Assembly: GCF_041080655.1 (NCBI RefSeq)
Contig: NZ_CP163525.1
Span: 9,486,001-9,550,000 of the forward strand
Direction: 5' to 3'
DNA: 64,000 nt
Source of the DNA: Streptomyces sp. CG4
GTDB taxonomy: Bacteria; Actinomycetota; Actinomycetes; Streptomycetales; Streptomycetaceae
Part shown: positions 8,142 to 17,584 of the stretch, piece after piece
Numbering within the stretch: position 1 is the stretch's first letter
How the letters are laid out: each line of letters opens with the position of its first letter
Position numbers and translations under genes: made by a program
The notes under the pieces: model-generated
The model's input: the letters and a program-made list of their open reading frames with translations, nothing else
The model's database searches: none
What the model was told of the DNA's origin: nothing

Positions 8142-9182
8142 TCAGAGCATGAGCAGGAGCCGCGTGTTCGGTACGAGTTTCCGGTTCACGCTGGTGCTCT
8201 GTACGAAGATCGTGAAGTCGTCGTTGTGGTCCGGCTTGACGCGAACTTCCGTGTTCGGGAGGCCGAGCAGGGCTCGGGCCTCGGGCCCCGTGTACACCCG
8301 GTCCGTCTTCTTCTCCAGTACAGCGATCTGCTTCTGCGCCTGGATTTTCTCCGACTTGCTCAGCTGGTAGAACGCACCGCCGGTACGGTAGGTGTGCCCG
8401 CATTCAATGACCCAGTCCCGGATCGCCGCGGCGCGAGTCACCGGTATCAGTTCGTACTCCGACTGATTCACCGGCGCGAGGCCGGCCGCCTTGATGGTGT
8501 CCTTGTTGACCGCCTCCGCACCCGTGGAGAACACCGCCCGCGATCCCCGGATGCCCTGGGTGCGGCCCACCATGAACTTCTCGGTGGCTTGGCGGATGAC
8601 CTGCCCGGCCTCCTCCAGACCCTGTGTGCTCGTGGCGTCCCATATGGCGATGTTGTCCTTCGGGAAACCGCACTGCATGGCCTCGCGCTTGCCCATCTGG
8701 TCCGGCACGAGCACGGCCAGCGTCCAGTTGTCGTCCTGTGTCTCGATCATCTGGGCCACCGCCTCAACCAGTTCACGCGGATCCCTGGCAGGGGCATCCG
8801 GGCAGCGATGACTTGCGTTCTCCTGCCCATCGGTGAGGACGAACGTCAGGAAGCTGTGGTCACCGTACAGTTGAGCTGTCTGCGCCAGCTCCCTCTGTGA
8901 CTTCAGTGCGGCCGCCAGCAGAGCCGTCATTCCACCGACCCGATACAATTGCTTCAGCGACGGCATCCGCAGCACGTCCTTGTCGTAGATGACGCACTCC
9001 ACCTTGTCCGCGAAGACGTAGACCGTGACGCGGGTTTCCTGGTCCAGTTCCCTTGAGCGGCGGGCAAGATATGCGATCTGCTGGTCGGCGACCTCGACAA
9101 CCTTGCCGCTCAGGTGTGACATGGAAGAACTGGCGTCCAGCACAAGAGCAACGTGATTGATGTAGTTCTGGCTTCCGGACAT
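8142..9182 (-). CDS. VWA-domain protein
   Basis: The 346-residue protein starts at ATG 9182 and is intact. A von Willebrand factor A domain fills residues 1-200: the MIDAS DxSxS motif is in LVLDASSSMS (residues 14-22), the metal-binding Thr is in VGGMTALLAA, and the later Asp is in TFVLTDGQEN. Residues 200-346 form a second region with no motif I know. There is no signal peptide or membrane segment, so it is likely cytoplasmic. VWA proteins usually scaffold metal-dependent protein contacts, often next to an AAA ATPase or phosphatase, but none is adjacent here. It stands alone between IS256 and IS481 remnants. Confidence 0.85.
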   Translation of the reverse strand: MSGSQNYINHVALVLDASSSMSHLSGKVVEVADQQIAYLARRSRELDQETRVTVYVFADKVECVIYDKDVLRMPSLKQLYRVGGMTALLAAALKSQRELAQTAQLYGDHSFLTFVLTDGQENASHRCPDAPARDPRELVEAVAQMIETQDDNWTLAVLVPDQMGKREAMQCGFPKDNIAIWDATSTQGLEEAGQVIRQATEKFMVGRTQGIRGSRAVFSTGAEAVNKDTIKAAGLAPVNQSEYELIPVTRAAAIRDWVIECGHTYRTGGAFYQLSKSEKIQAQKQIAVLEKKTDRVYTGPEARALLGLPNTEVRVKPDHNDDFTIFVQSTSVNRKLVPNTRLLLML

Positions 9183-9339
9183 GACCGCTCCCCCTCGTTC
9201 CGACTCGATGCTCCTACCGTCTCACGCACCACTGACAATCGATCTTGGCTGCCATTCTGGATGAGGATCCCTCGTCCATTCGTGCCGTGCGTGGCTGGGG
9301 ACTGTGGTGGGTTCATCAGGAGCAATGAGTCATTGGTCA

Positions 9340-9670
9340 CCTGTCGCCTGATGGCGCGGCGGCCAACCGTGTAACCGAGCGCGGCCAGCTCGTGAGTGAT
9401 CCGCTGCGCGGACTACTTCTTCTGCCGCCGTCAGGACTCGATCATCTCCATCACTCACGTCGGAGTCGCACGTGGGCTGTGGTGCGGGGCCGAGGGGCGG
9501 TCGAGCAGGCCGAAGTCACCGTGACGGCGCCAGCGGTTGCCCCACTGCGAGGCGCACGCCCGCGAGATTCCCAGCTCGGCTGCGACGTGCGCGCTCGGGC
9601 GGGTGTGCGCACGTCGGATCAGACCCCGCGCCGGCCTTCGACTGTAAGAAGGTGCATTGCGGTGTGGCAT
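9340..9670 (-). pseudogene. IS481-family transposase N-terminal remnant
   Basis: From ATG 9670 leftward the frame reads MPHRNAP, then AHVAAELGISRACASQWGNR, then WRRHGDFGLLDRPSAPHHSP, then RATPT and a stop. This is the HTH start of IS481 transposases. After a stop and frame change a further piece, QRITHELAALGYTVGRRAIR, is seen, corresponding to the next helix of the family. The integrase core is absent. Confidence 0.7.
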
Positions 9671-9794
9671 GCCTAGATCCCGCTGCCTCCGGCGGCAGTC
9701 GATCGGCGGGTGAACTGGCCCGGGTCGGCCGTCTTGAGGGCAAGGGCTTCTCGTGCCGTGTCGAGTGTTGCATCGGCGCGTGCAGGGCGTGGGG

Positions 9795-10587
9795 TCAGCG
9801 GGTGAGCGGGGTGGCGCCAGTCGCGGTGATGGACAGGTCCCACCGCCGTTTGGCCGCGCCGGGGTTGATGGCGTACGCGCGGACGCCGCCGTCATCCATG
9901 GGCGCGTCAGGAGCGGAGATACGTGCGACGTCGCAGTCCTCCAGGTTAGAGACCGCCGCGCTCGTCGAGGAGTGGGGAGGTGGCTGCCCACAGGCCTGTG
10001 GCGGCGCCCTGGAAGGGCGTCTTGAAGTCGGCGCCGATCACATCACCGTGCTCGTCCACCCAACCGCGATCGATCTGCTCCCGGAGCGTCATCTCCCGCA
10101 GCAGCCCGGTGATGATCTTGCCAGGATGCAGTGCGAACACCCAGATGCCGTCGCCACGGCCGAGGGTGTCGAAGTACATGGCGAAGAGGGCGTTGGCAGG
10201 CTTCGCCTGGCCGTAGGCCAGCCACTTGTCTTAGCCGGTGCGAGAGTCCGGGTCGTGCCAGCGGATGTCACTCAGGGCATGTCCGGCGGAGCCGTTGACG
10301 ACGACGCGCGCACCGCCTGCCGCGGCCAGGAGAGCGTAGAGCTCGCAGGCGAGGGTGAAGTGTCCGAAGTGGTTGGCGGTGAACTGGCTCTCCCAGCCGG
10401 GGCCGGGGCGCCGCTCCGGGGTGGCCATGACGCCGGCGGCTGCCATGAACAGGTCGAGCCGGGTGAAGGAGTCGCTGATCTGCGCGGCGGCGGCGTGCAC
10501 GCTGTCGAGGTCTTTCAGGTCCAGAGGGATGACGTCGCAGCCTGCGACGTCCGCGAGCGCGGGGTGGGATGTGGCGATGGTGCACAA
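9795..10587 (-). pseudogene. SDR-family oxidoreductase, nonsense and frameshift
   Basis: The minus-strand frame gives CDVIPLDLKDLDSVHAAAAQ, then LDLFMAAAGVMATPE, then ESQFTANHFGHFTLACELYA, then VVVNGSAGHA, the central SDR strands including the Asn of the family. At 10231-10233 a TAA replaces the expected catalytic Tyr codon: the sequence reads DSRTG, stop, DKWLAYGQAKPANALFAMYF, so YxxxK has lost its Tyr but Lys is visible. A one-base insertion near 9946 then breaks GGL/YLEDCDVA, and the true end is at 9795-9797. The Rossmann GxxxGxG N-terminus is also missing. Confidence 0.8.
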
Positions 10588-10885
10588 GCCGGCAGCCAGC
10601 GGGTGGGTCCGGCCTGGCCTCTGTGGACCGAGGCGGCGGTGCTGGCCTCGGACACCACATCATCGTTGGCCGCTCTTGTCGGGAGTGGAGCGTCGGTGGC
10701 GGTCGGCAAGAGGGGCTAATGGGACAGGAGAAGTGTGCTTCCGGTCAGTTCGGGCCGGGGGTCATCAAGGAGGCGCATCGTTTCTCCACAAGCGAATGCA
10801 TGTTCGCCATGCGTTTGCCTATCGTCTGTCTCTCGTTCCGGTTCTTCGGGGCCTTCCGGCCTCCGTTCCCACAGGGAGTGCAGTC

Positions 10886-11521
10886 ATGGAGTCGTTACGG
10901 CATCTCGCCGCCCACCTCGGGCTCGACCTCGCCGCCGTCGGCCTGCTGACCTTCGCCATCTACTATCCGCGCCACCGCCGGCGCGACCTCGTGCCGGCCT
11001 ATCTGGCCCTGAACACCGGCCTCTTCACGGTCGTCACCGCCCTCGCCGAGGTGCGCGGCAGCGGGGGCGCGGCTCTGGGCTTCGGTCTGTTCGGCGTGCT
11101 CTCGATCGTCAGACTCCGCTCCGACGCCGTGCAGCACGAGGAGGTCGCCTACTACTTCACGACCCTGGTCCTGGGCCTGCTCTGCGGACTGCCGAGGCTG
11201 CCGTTCGCACTCACCGCCGGACTGTGCGCCGCCCTGCTCCTCGTCGTCTGGGCGGCCGACAGCCCCCGCCTCCTGGCCGGCACCCGACGCGCCGTCGTCA
11301 CCCTCGACACCGTCCACCAGAACCCCGCCGCGCTCCGCGCCGACCTGGTACGACGCCTGGGCCAGCCCCTCCACTGGACGGTCATGGAAGTCGACTACGT
11401 CCGGGACCTCACCGTCGTCGACGTCCGCTACCGCGAGCCCGTAACGGCCCCGGCCGGCCGGGGCGCGGCGCGCGCCGCCGCACCCAGCCCCCGGACCACG
11501 CCCGCCTGGGAGGCCGCGTGA
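10886..11521 (+). CDS. DUF4956 membrane protein
   Basis: The 211-residue protein starts at ATG 10886 behind GGGAG at 10874-10878. It contains four hydrophobic segments in the first 125 residues (GLDLAAVGLLTFAIYY, LNTGLFTVVTALAEV, LGFGLFGVLSIVRLRS and FTTLVLGLLCGLPRL, plus LTAGLCAALLLVVWAA) and then a soluble tail. The GFGLFGVLSIVRLRSD signature is characteristic of DUF4956. Its TGA overlaps the GTG start of the VTC gene (GTGA), indicating translational coupling. DUF4956 and VTC-domain genes are often paired in bacteria, suggesting a membrane partner of the polyphosphate-polymerase-like protein. Confidence 0.85.
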   Translation: MESLRHLAAHLGLDLAAVGLLTFAIYYPRHRRRDLVPAYLALNTGLFTVVTALAEVRGSGGAALGFGLFGVLSIVRLRSDAVQHEEVAYYFTTLVLGLLCGLPRLPFALTAGLCAALLLVVWAADSPRLLAGTRRAVVTLDTVHQNPAALRADLVRRLGQPLHWTVMEVDYVRDLTVVDVRYREPVTAPAGRGAARAAAPSPRTTPAWEAA

Positions 11522-12348
11522 CCACCGCACCGGCCCGCTGCGCCACCGCGGTCCGCGCCATCGCCGACGCCGCCCACAGTGCCGCCCCCATCTCACTCGA
11601 CGAGCTCAACGAACGCGCCTCCCTCCTCGCCCGCTTCGACCACAGCTACCTCGTACCCGCACCCACCTTCCTGCACGTCATCGGCCGGCTCACCGACCCG
11701 CACCGGCCCGGCGGCCCCTACCGCGCCCTCACCATCAACGGCCGCCGCGCCTTCCGCTACCACTCCGTCTACTACGACACCCCCGACCTCCGCTCCTTCC
11801 ACGACCACCGCCAGGGCCGCCGGCTCCGCTTCAAGATCCGCGAACGGCTCTACGAGGACACCGGCGAGCGGCAGTTCGAGATCAAACTCAAAGGCCCGCG
11901 CGGCAACACCGTCAAACACCGCCGCCCCCTGACCCCAGCCGCCACCCCCCTCGACCCCGACAGCCGAGCCTTCCTCACCGACACCCTGCACACCGCCTAC
12001 GGCATCACCGCCCCCGCCGCCCTCGAACCATCCCTGAGCACCGACTACACACGCGCCACCTTCGTGGCCGACGGCGAACGCATCACCTGCGACGCGGCAC
12101 TGCTCTGCGACGACCTGCGCACCGGACGCACCGTGCGGTGCACGGACGACCTCGTCCTCGTCGAGACCAAGACCACCGGGCATCTCACCGAGGCGGACCG
12201 CCTGTTGCACACCCACGGGATACGCCCCGCCGTCTTCACCAAGTACTGCAGCGCCTACGCCGCACTACGACCCGCACTCCCCGCCAACCGATGGCGCCGC
12301 ACCGCCCACCACGCATTCAGCACGACGACCCCAGAACCGGCGCGCTGA
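11518..12348 (+). CDS. VTC-domain (polyphosphate polymerase-like) protein
   Basis: The gene starts at GTG 11518 within the stop of the DUF4956 gene and encodes 276 residues. The family's tunnel motifs are present: FDHSYLVP, YYDTPDL, a basic strand LRFKIRERLY, then FEIKLKGPRG, and late VLVETKTTG and KYCSAYA. In yeast Vtc4 the equivalent Arg/Lys and Glu residues bind triphosphate and metal in a tunnel fold. A polyphosphate-synthesising role is family inference. The third gene often found with this pair (a CotH-like kinase) is not present. Two strong inverted repeats follow. Confidence 0.85.
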   Translation: MTTAPARCATAVRAIADAAHSAAPISLDELNERASLLARFDHSYLVPAPTFLHVIGRLTDPHRPGGPYRALTINGRRAFRYHSVYYDTPDLRSFHDHRQGRRLRFKIRERLYEDTGERQFEIKLKGPRGNTVKHRRPLTPAATPLDPDSRAFLTDTLHTAYGITAPAALEPSLSTDYTRATFVADGERITCDAALLCDDLRTGRTVRCTDDLVLVETKTTGHLTEADRLLHTHGIRPAVFTKYCSAYAALRPALPANRWRRTAHHAFSTTTPEPAR

Positions 12349-12365
12349 ACGACCGGTAACCGCCC

Positions 12366-12389
12366 GGCGGCAGGACACCGCCTGCCGCC
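12366..12389 (+). terminator. Hairpin terminator after VTC gene
   Basis: GGCGGCAGG and CCTGCCGCC form a perfect 9-bp stem with a 6-nt loop, 17 nt past the VTC stop. There is no T-run, as is usual in Streptomyces. Confidence 0.75.
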
Positions 12390-12400
12390 ACGAACAACCC

Positions 12401-12436
12401 TGCGGCCGGGAGGCGATGTGCGCCCTCCCGGCCGCA
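12401..12436 (+). terminator. Second hairpin terminator
   Basis: TGCGGCCGGGAGG and CCTCCCGGCCGCA form a perfect 13-bp stem with a 10-nt loop, directly after the first hairpin. The tandem arrangement should efficiently end the DUF4956-VTC transcript. Confidence 0.75.
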
Positions 12437-12625
12437 GACCTGGTCGCTCCCGACCGGAGACCTGAGCCCTGCCGGGCAGATCCTCGCCCGCGGGTGCGCT
12501 CCGTGCGGCATGGCAGGCGTTCCGTGGGGGACGCGGGTTGTGTCGATCACCGGAGATACGACCATGGCATGGTGCACCGCCGGGCATCGTAACGCGCCGT
12601 GCCACTGCCGAGGTTGCGTGCCCGG

Positions 12626-12770
12626 TCAGTCGTTGTCACGCTCGCCGACCGGGCGGCAGTGGTGCTGTTCGATGATGGGGTCGGCCGCACACTTCGAGAT
12701 GCCGAACAGCGCGGCCAGCCGGCGCAGGCGTCCATGGGCAGCGTGCTCTGCGCCCTTGAAGCCTTTACGC
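12626..12770 (-). pseudogene. IS5-group transposase HTH fragment
   Basis: The minus-strand frame ending at 12626 reads KGAEHAAHGRLRRLAALFGI, then SKCAADPIIEQHH, then a short tail and TGA. LFGISKxAADxIIxxL is the HTH of a DDE_Tnp_4/IS5-like transposase family. Only about 45 codons survive. The 350 bases after it (12771-13124) hold no gene I can support. Confidence 0.5.
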
Positions 12771-13124
12771 CGGCCGGCCTGCCACGTCGTCCCCGCCTGG
12801 CGGGACGCCGGGGGAGAGCGCCCGACAGTTCCTCCGGTTGGCTGGGCGCGACCCGGGGACTACCGGGCCCCGCTCGAAGTCCGTCCGTCCTGGCCGTCGA
12901 GGTGGTGGTGTTTGTGGCGCGGTTCGCGCATCCCCCAACTTGGCATCGGGCACTGCCGTGTTGGGGCTGCATAGGGTACTGCGGCTCCGCCGCCCGACTG
13001 CCGGGGCCAGCGGTCCCGGTTGCGCATCCGGTCTCCCGGGACCCGCCAGGGGACAGGCGCACTGTCGCAGCCGCCGATCTGGCTGTCGCCCTGCATGAGC
13101 TACCAGGTGCCGCTGAGACGCACG

Positions 13125-13724
13125 TCAGGCCTGGCGTAGCTGCGGAGACTCTCCCAGTGGCTCCGGGCGGAGCGGCTCCAGCAGCGTGTGCAGGTTGCGG
13201 TAGAGCCGTTGTGCATCGAGGTCGTACGCCTGGCCGCGGGTGTGTCTGAAGCCCACGGCCATCGCTCCCATCAGCGGCGCCCCTACCAGGCCGATGACCA
13301 GCGGCGCGATGGTGAGGGTCAGCGCCCCGGCGATGAGGATGCCGAGCATCAGCAGCGTGACGAAGCCAAACGACAGCGGAAGCATGACCGCGGACATGGT
13401 CTCCAGCATCACTCCGGAGACCAGCAGCACACCGTCGTCCCCGTCCGGATCTGGCACCTGATGCAGCCGACCACGAAACTTGGCATTCTGGTTGCGACTT
13501 GGCACGTTCAACGCGATCGAGCCGTCTGATCCGACACGGCAGCCCGGCCAGGCACCGACCGACGGGCGTCGCTCGTGCAGAACCGCCAATGCCGTGTCGT
13601 GGTCCAGGCCGTCTGCGGCAAGCCGCCAACTGCCATGCTCGCGGCGGCGCTTGAACCTTGCGTCGCCATTGCTCCGCTCGCGACGCCGGTGGCCGCGGGC
13701 CGACCGCATCTCCATCCTGACCAC
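13125..13724 (-). CDS. Hypothetical membrane protein (uncertain)
   Basis: An open minus-strand frame of up to 199 residues contains a clear hydrophobic block at about residues 103-155 (SAVMLPLSFGFVTLLMLGIL, IAGALTLTIAPLVIGLVGAP, LMGAMAVGF) that could form two membrane helices. It ends with a soluble tail, AYDLDAQRLYRNLHTLLEPL. The N-terminal half is Arg-rich and without recognisable motifs, so the true start may be much further in. No family was recognised. It is supported by sensible composition and hydrophobicity only. Confidence 0.45.
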   Translation of the reverse strand: MVRMEMRSARGHRRRERSNGDARFKRRREHGSWRLAADGLDHDTALAVLHERRPSVGAWPGCRVGSDGSIALNVPSRNQNAKFRGRLHQVPDPDGDDGVLLVSGVMLETMSAVMLPLSFGFVTLLMLGILIAGALTLTIAPLVIGLVGAPLMGAMAVGFRHTRGQAYDLDAQRLYRNLHTLLEPLRPEPLGESPQLRQA

Positions 13725-14404
13725 CCTCGCCTGTTTGACGAGTCGACGTTACCGTCTCCAGCGAACCGCCCAGGGAGTGGGTTGCCGCGGTCATCGGCCC
13801 CTTGGCGGCAGCGCACACGAGGGCGGAGACAGGCTTCGGCGCTGTCGGCTCCCCGCTCCCGAGGTCGCGGACGGGACGACCCTGATGTGTCCTTCCCTCC
13901 CACCTATGTCAGCACCGGTGGCTTCACCAAAACCGCCGTAGCCTGTCGATCTGGTCCGTTCCCGTGGGGCCGGGCATTGCGACGGCGCTGTTCCGGCCGC
14001 TGCACGAGGGTGGTGCGCTTCCACGGAAGCCGTAGATATCCGCCTGCAGCTGCCCTCGAAGGGCAAGGCCTGCATGGCCAACGGCAACTACGGCGGAACC
14101 GCCTACGCCCCGAGGGGCCGGTATGGCGAGCCGGACGGACGGATCACCGTGATGGGAGCGGTGCTCGCCTGGCAGGAGCCGGGAGCATGGCCGGTCAGCT
14201 CGGTGCGGGCGCACCTTGCGCGGGCTACGACACTGCGGGCTACAACACCGCGGGCCGTGGGCACCTGGCGCGCGGCTTTGCGTGTCCACGTGACTTTCTT
14301 GGTCAGAACACGGCACGGAAGTCCGCTTCCGTACACGTTCGGCCCTTCGGATGTCCCCGCACGCACCACATGCCGCCCCCTCCCGCACTGCCTGAGGAGA
14401 ACCC
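13725..14404. other. Region without a confident gene
   Basis: Frames on both strands are short or Arg/Pro-rich. A plus-strand piece around 14074-14180 (MANGNYGGTAYAPRGRYGE) looks coding-like but belongs to no family I know and lacks a clear start. The last 20 bases carry the ribosome site (GAGGAGA) of the next gene. Confidence 0.35.
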
Positions 14405-16069
14405 TTGTTGCGACGTTCGGCCCGTACGGCCCGTACGGTCACCGCGGCGGCCGCCGCGCTCGCCGCCGCCGGCGCGCTCACCGCCACGGCCATCGAGCCC
14501 GCCTCGGCGCACACGCCCGGACACCCGGCCGCCCGGCACGTCCTGCTGCTGTCGGTGGACGGCCTGCACCAGTCCGACCTGGCCTGGTACATCGCCCGCC
14601 ACCCGCAGTCGGCACTCGCCCGGCTCGCCGACGGCGGCGTGGAGTACACACACGCGAGAACCACCATCCCCTCCGACTCGTTCCCCGGCATGGTCGGCCA
14701 GCTCACCGGCGGCAACCCGGGCACCACGGGCGTCTACTACGACGACGGCTACGACGCCGCCCTGCTCCCGGCCGGCACCACCAAGTGCGCGGGCGCCAAG
14801 TCCGGCGCCGAGGTCGACCTCACCGAGGACCTCGACAAGAACAAGGACTCCATCGACGCCGGCCAGGGCCTGACCGGGCTGCCCGGCAGCATCCTGAAGA
14901 TGACCGGTCACCCCGCAAGCCTCATCGATCCGACGAAGCTGCCGGTCGACCCGAAGTCCTGCGCGCCGGTCTCCCCGCACGCATACCTGCGGGTCAACAC
15001 GGTCTTCGACGTGGCCCGTAAGGCCGGACTGCGGACCGCGTGGTCCGACAAGCACGTGGCCTACGACATCCTCAACGGTCCCTCGGGCAACGGCATCCAG
15101 GACCTGTTCGCCCCGGAGATCAACAGCACCGCCATCGGCTACCCCGCGGGCGACGACTGGACCAAGGACAACGCGGCGACCGAGCAGTACGACGGCTACA
15201 AGGTGCAGGCCGTGCTCAACGAGATCGACGGCTACGACCACAGCGGCACCCACAAGGTCGGCACCCCGGCGGTATTCGGCATGAACTTCCAGTCCGTGTC
15301 GACTGCCCAGAAGCTGCCCGCCTCCGACGGGCTGGCCGGCGGCTACAAGGCGAAGGGCGTGCCCGGCCCGCTGCTGGAGAAGAACCTTGCCTTCGTCGAC
15401 AGGGAGGTCGGTGCGTTCGTCGCCGAACTCCGCAAGCGGCACCTGGACGGCAGCACCACGGTCGTCCTGTCCGCCAAGCACGGTCAGTCGCCGACCGATC
15501 CCAAGGCGCTGACCCGCATCGACGACGGCCCCCTCCTGGACGGCCTCAACGCCGCATGGAAGAAGGCCCACCCGGGCTCCGGCGACCTGGTCGCGCACGC
15601 CGTGGACGACGACGCCATGCTGATCTGGCTCACCGACCGATCGAAGGCCGCCACCGACTTCGCCAAGGCGTACCTGCTTGCCCAGTCCGGCACCGGCAAC
15701 GGCATCGACGGCAACGCGAAGCCCTTCATGGCGAGCGGCTTGAAGACCCTGTACGCGGGCGCGGACGCCGCCCGGTACTTCCACGTGCGGCCGGGTGACT
15801 CCCGGGTGCCCGACCTGTTCGGCATCAGCCAGTACGGCGTCGTCTACACCGGCGGCAAGAAGAAGATTGCCGAGCACGGCGGCGCCCACGCCGACGACCT
15901 CGACGTTCCGCTCGTCGTCTCCGGCGCCGTCACCCCGCACGACGTCCGGGTCGCCGCCCCGGTCGAGACCACCCAGATCGCCCCGACCATCCTGCGGCTC
16001 CTCGGCCTCGACCCGCGGACCCTGGACGCCGTACGCGCCGAGCACACCCCCGCACTGCCCGCGCGCTGA
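14405..16069 (+). CDS. Secreted alkaline-phosphatase-superfamily hydrolase (nucleotide pyrophosphatase/phosphodiesterase-like)
   Basis: The 554-residue protein starts at TTG 14405 behind GAGGAGA (TTG 14408 is also possible). A signal peptide (RRSARTARTVTAAAAALAAA to ASAHT) spans residues 1-36. The superfamily core follows: LLLSVDGLH (first metal Asp), the nucleophile region ARTTIPSDSFPGMVGQLTGG, NPGTTGVYYDD, and late metal ligands in VVLSAKHGQSP and AEHGGAHADDLDVPLVV. The order matches type I phosphodiesterase/nucleotide pyrophosphatase proteins of Streptomyces. It probably releases phosphate from nucleotides or phosphodiesters outside the cell; the exact substrate is unknown. A strong hairpin follows the stop. 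Confidence 0.85.
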   Translation: MLRRSARTARTVTAAAAALAAAGALTATAIEPASAHTPGHPAARHVLLLSVDGLHQSDLAWYIARHPQSALARLADGGVEYTHARTTIPSDSFPGMVGQLTGGNPGTTGVYYDDGYDAALLPAGTTKCAGAKSGAEVDLTEDLDKNKDSIDAGQGLTGLPGSILKMTGHPASLIDPTKLPVDPKSCAPVSPHAYLRVNTVFDVARKAGLRTAWSDKHVAYDILNGPSGNGIQDLFAPEINSTAIGYPAGDDWTKDNAATEQYDGYKVQAVLNEIDGYDHSGTHKVGTPAVFGMNFQSVSTAQKLPASDGLAGGYKAKGVPGPLLEKNLAFVDREVGAFVAELRKRHLDGSTTVVLSAKHGQSPTDPKALTRIDDGPLLDGLNAAWKKAHPGSGDLVAHAVDDDAMLIWLTDRSKAATDFAKAYLLAQSGTGNGIDGNAKPFMASGLKTLYAGADAARYFHVRPGDSRVPDLFGISQYGVVYTGGKKKIAEHGGAHADDLDVPLVVSGAVTPHDVRVAAPVETTQIAPTILRLLGLDPRTLDAVRAEHTPALPAR

Positions 16070-16082
16070 CCTCACGATCTGC

Positions 16083-16116
16083 GGGCTGGGGAGCCACTCC
16101 CTGGGCTCCCCAGCCC
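16083..16116 (+). terminator. Hairpin terminator after phosphodiesterase
   Basis: GGGCTGGGGAGCC and GGCTCCCCAGCCC form a perfect 13-bp stem with an 8-nt loop, 14 nt past the stop at 16069. Confidence 0.85.
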
Positions 16117-16535
16117 CTGGCCGGTCCGCACGCAGGTCGCGGACCCTCGGGCGCAGACGACAAGGCCTCCTCAGGACGATCACGTAATTCCCAAGGTAAT
16201 GGCTGCAGTTGAGAGGAAGCGCCCCAGGAGGTGCCCCGGCAGAGTATCCTCCTGCCCGTCCAGGGTGGGCACCACAGCCTCATCGGCCGAGAGCAGTACA
16301 CCACCGTCGCCTTCAGTATCGGCATCAACGGTTCACAGCGCCGCAGGCACAGCCGCGGCCCCACAGGGGCGGCATCCGTGACCACGACCAGCCTCAGCCG
16401 GACGCCTGTGTCTCTGCCGATGCCGCCGCCGTACGACCGGCCGAACACCTATCCCCAGACCACCCCGGGAACGCCTGAGTCTCAAGCCTCATAGGATCGG
16501 CCTACCGGTGGCGGCCAGTCGCCTGTCATGCTCAA
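16117..16535. other. Intergenic, no gene seen
   Basis: About 420 bases with no motif-bearing frame on either strand, no ribosome site ahead of a plausible start, and no RNA structure that I recognise. Confidence 0.4.
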
Positions 16536-17309
16536 GTGATGCGGAAGCCCACTCCCGACGGTCCTCGCTCCCCTGACATGACTGTCTCCCCGGACGCTCC
16601 CGTCGGCATACGCTTCCCGCTGCTCACCCAGCAGTGGCTGGATTTGACGTTCATCCACTGGGCCGTCGAACCGGCCACGGTGGCACACCTGTTGCCGACC
16701 GGGACCGTGCCCGACATCCACGAGGGAACCACCTACGTCGGGCTGGTCGCCTTCCGCATGCACAAGGTCGGCTGGTTCCGGCTGCCCGGGGTGCCCTACC
16801 TCGGCTCGTTCCCGGAGACCAACGTCCGCCTGTACTCGGTGGACACGCACGGCCGCCGCGGTGTCGTCTTCCGCTCGATGGACGCCGCGCGCCTGATCCC
16901 CGTGGTGATGGGACGCATCGGCTTCCACCTTCCCTACCTGTGGTCCCGTATGGGTGTGCGCGCCGCCGACGACACCGTCACCTATACCAGTTCGCGCCGC
17001 TGGCCGGGCGGACGCGGCGCCTACAGTCGCGTCACCGTACGCACAGGTGAACGCATTGACGAACCAACCGAGTTGGAGCACTTTCTCACCGCCCGCTGGG
17101 GCATGCACAACCCCCTCGCGAGCGGGGCCGCGTACCTGCCCAACCACCATCCGCGCTGGCCTCTCCACCGTGCCGAGCTCATCACCTGCGAGGAGAATCT
17201 GCTCACCGCGGCCGGTGTGCCCGCGCCGAGCACCGCCCCGGTCAGCGTCCTGTACTCACCAGGCGTCCCGGTCCGCCTGGGCCGCCCCGTTCGCCTGATC
17301 GGCTTGTGA
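16536..17309 (+). CDS. DUF2071 (YqjF-like) protein
   Basis: The frame runs from GTG 16536 (ATG 16539 and ATG 16578 are alternatives; none has a strong ribosome site) to TGA 17309, up to 257 residues. DUF2071 landmarks are clear: QQWLDLTFIHWAVEPATVAH, LLPTGTVPDIHEGTTYVGLV, FRMHKVGW, VPYLGSFPETNVRLYSVD, GRRGVVFRSMDAARLIPVVM, and late LEHFLTARWGMH. The family is structurally related to acetoacetate decarboxylase-like folds, but its function is unknown. It is cytoplasmic and monocistronic by spacing. Confidence 0.85.
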   Translation: MMRKPTPDGPRSPDMTVSPDAPVGIRFPLLTQQWLDLTFIHWAVEPATVAHLLPTGTVPDIHEGTTYVGLVAFRMHKVGWFRLPGVPYLGSFPETNVRLYSVDTHGRRGVVFRSMDAARLIPVVMGRIGFHLPYLWSRMGVRAADDTVTYTSSRRWPGGRGAYSRVTVRTGERIDEPTELEHFLTARWGMHNPLASGAAYLPNHHPRWPLHRAELITCEENLLTAAGVPAPSTAPVSVLYSPGVPVRLGRPVRLIGL

Positions 17310-17584
17310 GAGACCTGATCGGGTGAGCCACTCGGCTCGTGGCTGTCTACAGCCGGTCCAGCGGGGAGTCGTCCACGACTCCAGGATGTCGAGTCCATTC
17401 ACCCGGCGACAGCCATCTCCGCATCCGCGTACACAGCCCCTGCCGGGCGAGAGGAGAAGGTCTGATGGGGATACCAGCCTTGGCGGACGCGGCGAACGCT
17501 GCGTGGACGAACCCACCGCGCTGCAGGTGGCTGGGAGCCGGCCCAGGACCAGAGCCGCGAAGCAGATCACGGTGAGCGGGTTCA

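Noticed and set aside
14303..16183. 626-codon minus-strand frame opposite the phosphodiesterase gene
   Set aside because: It is the GC3 shadow of the plus-strand gene; its protein is Val/Gly/Arg-rich with no motif, whereas the plus strand has a signal peptide and metal-binding motifs.
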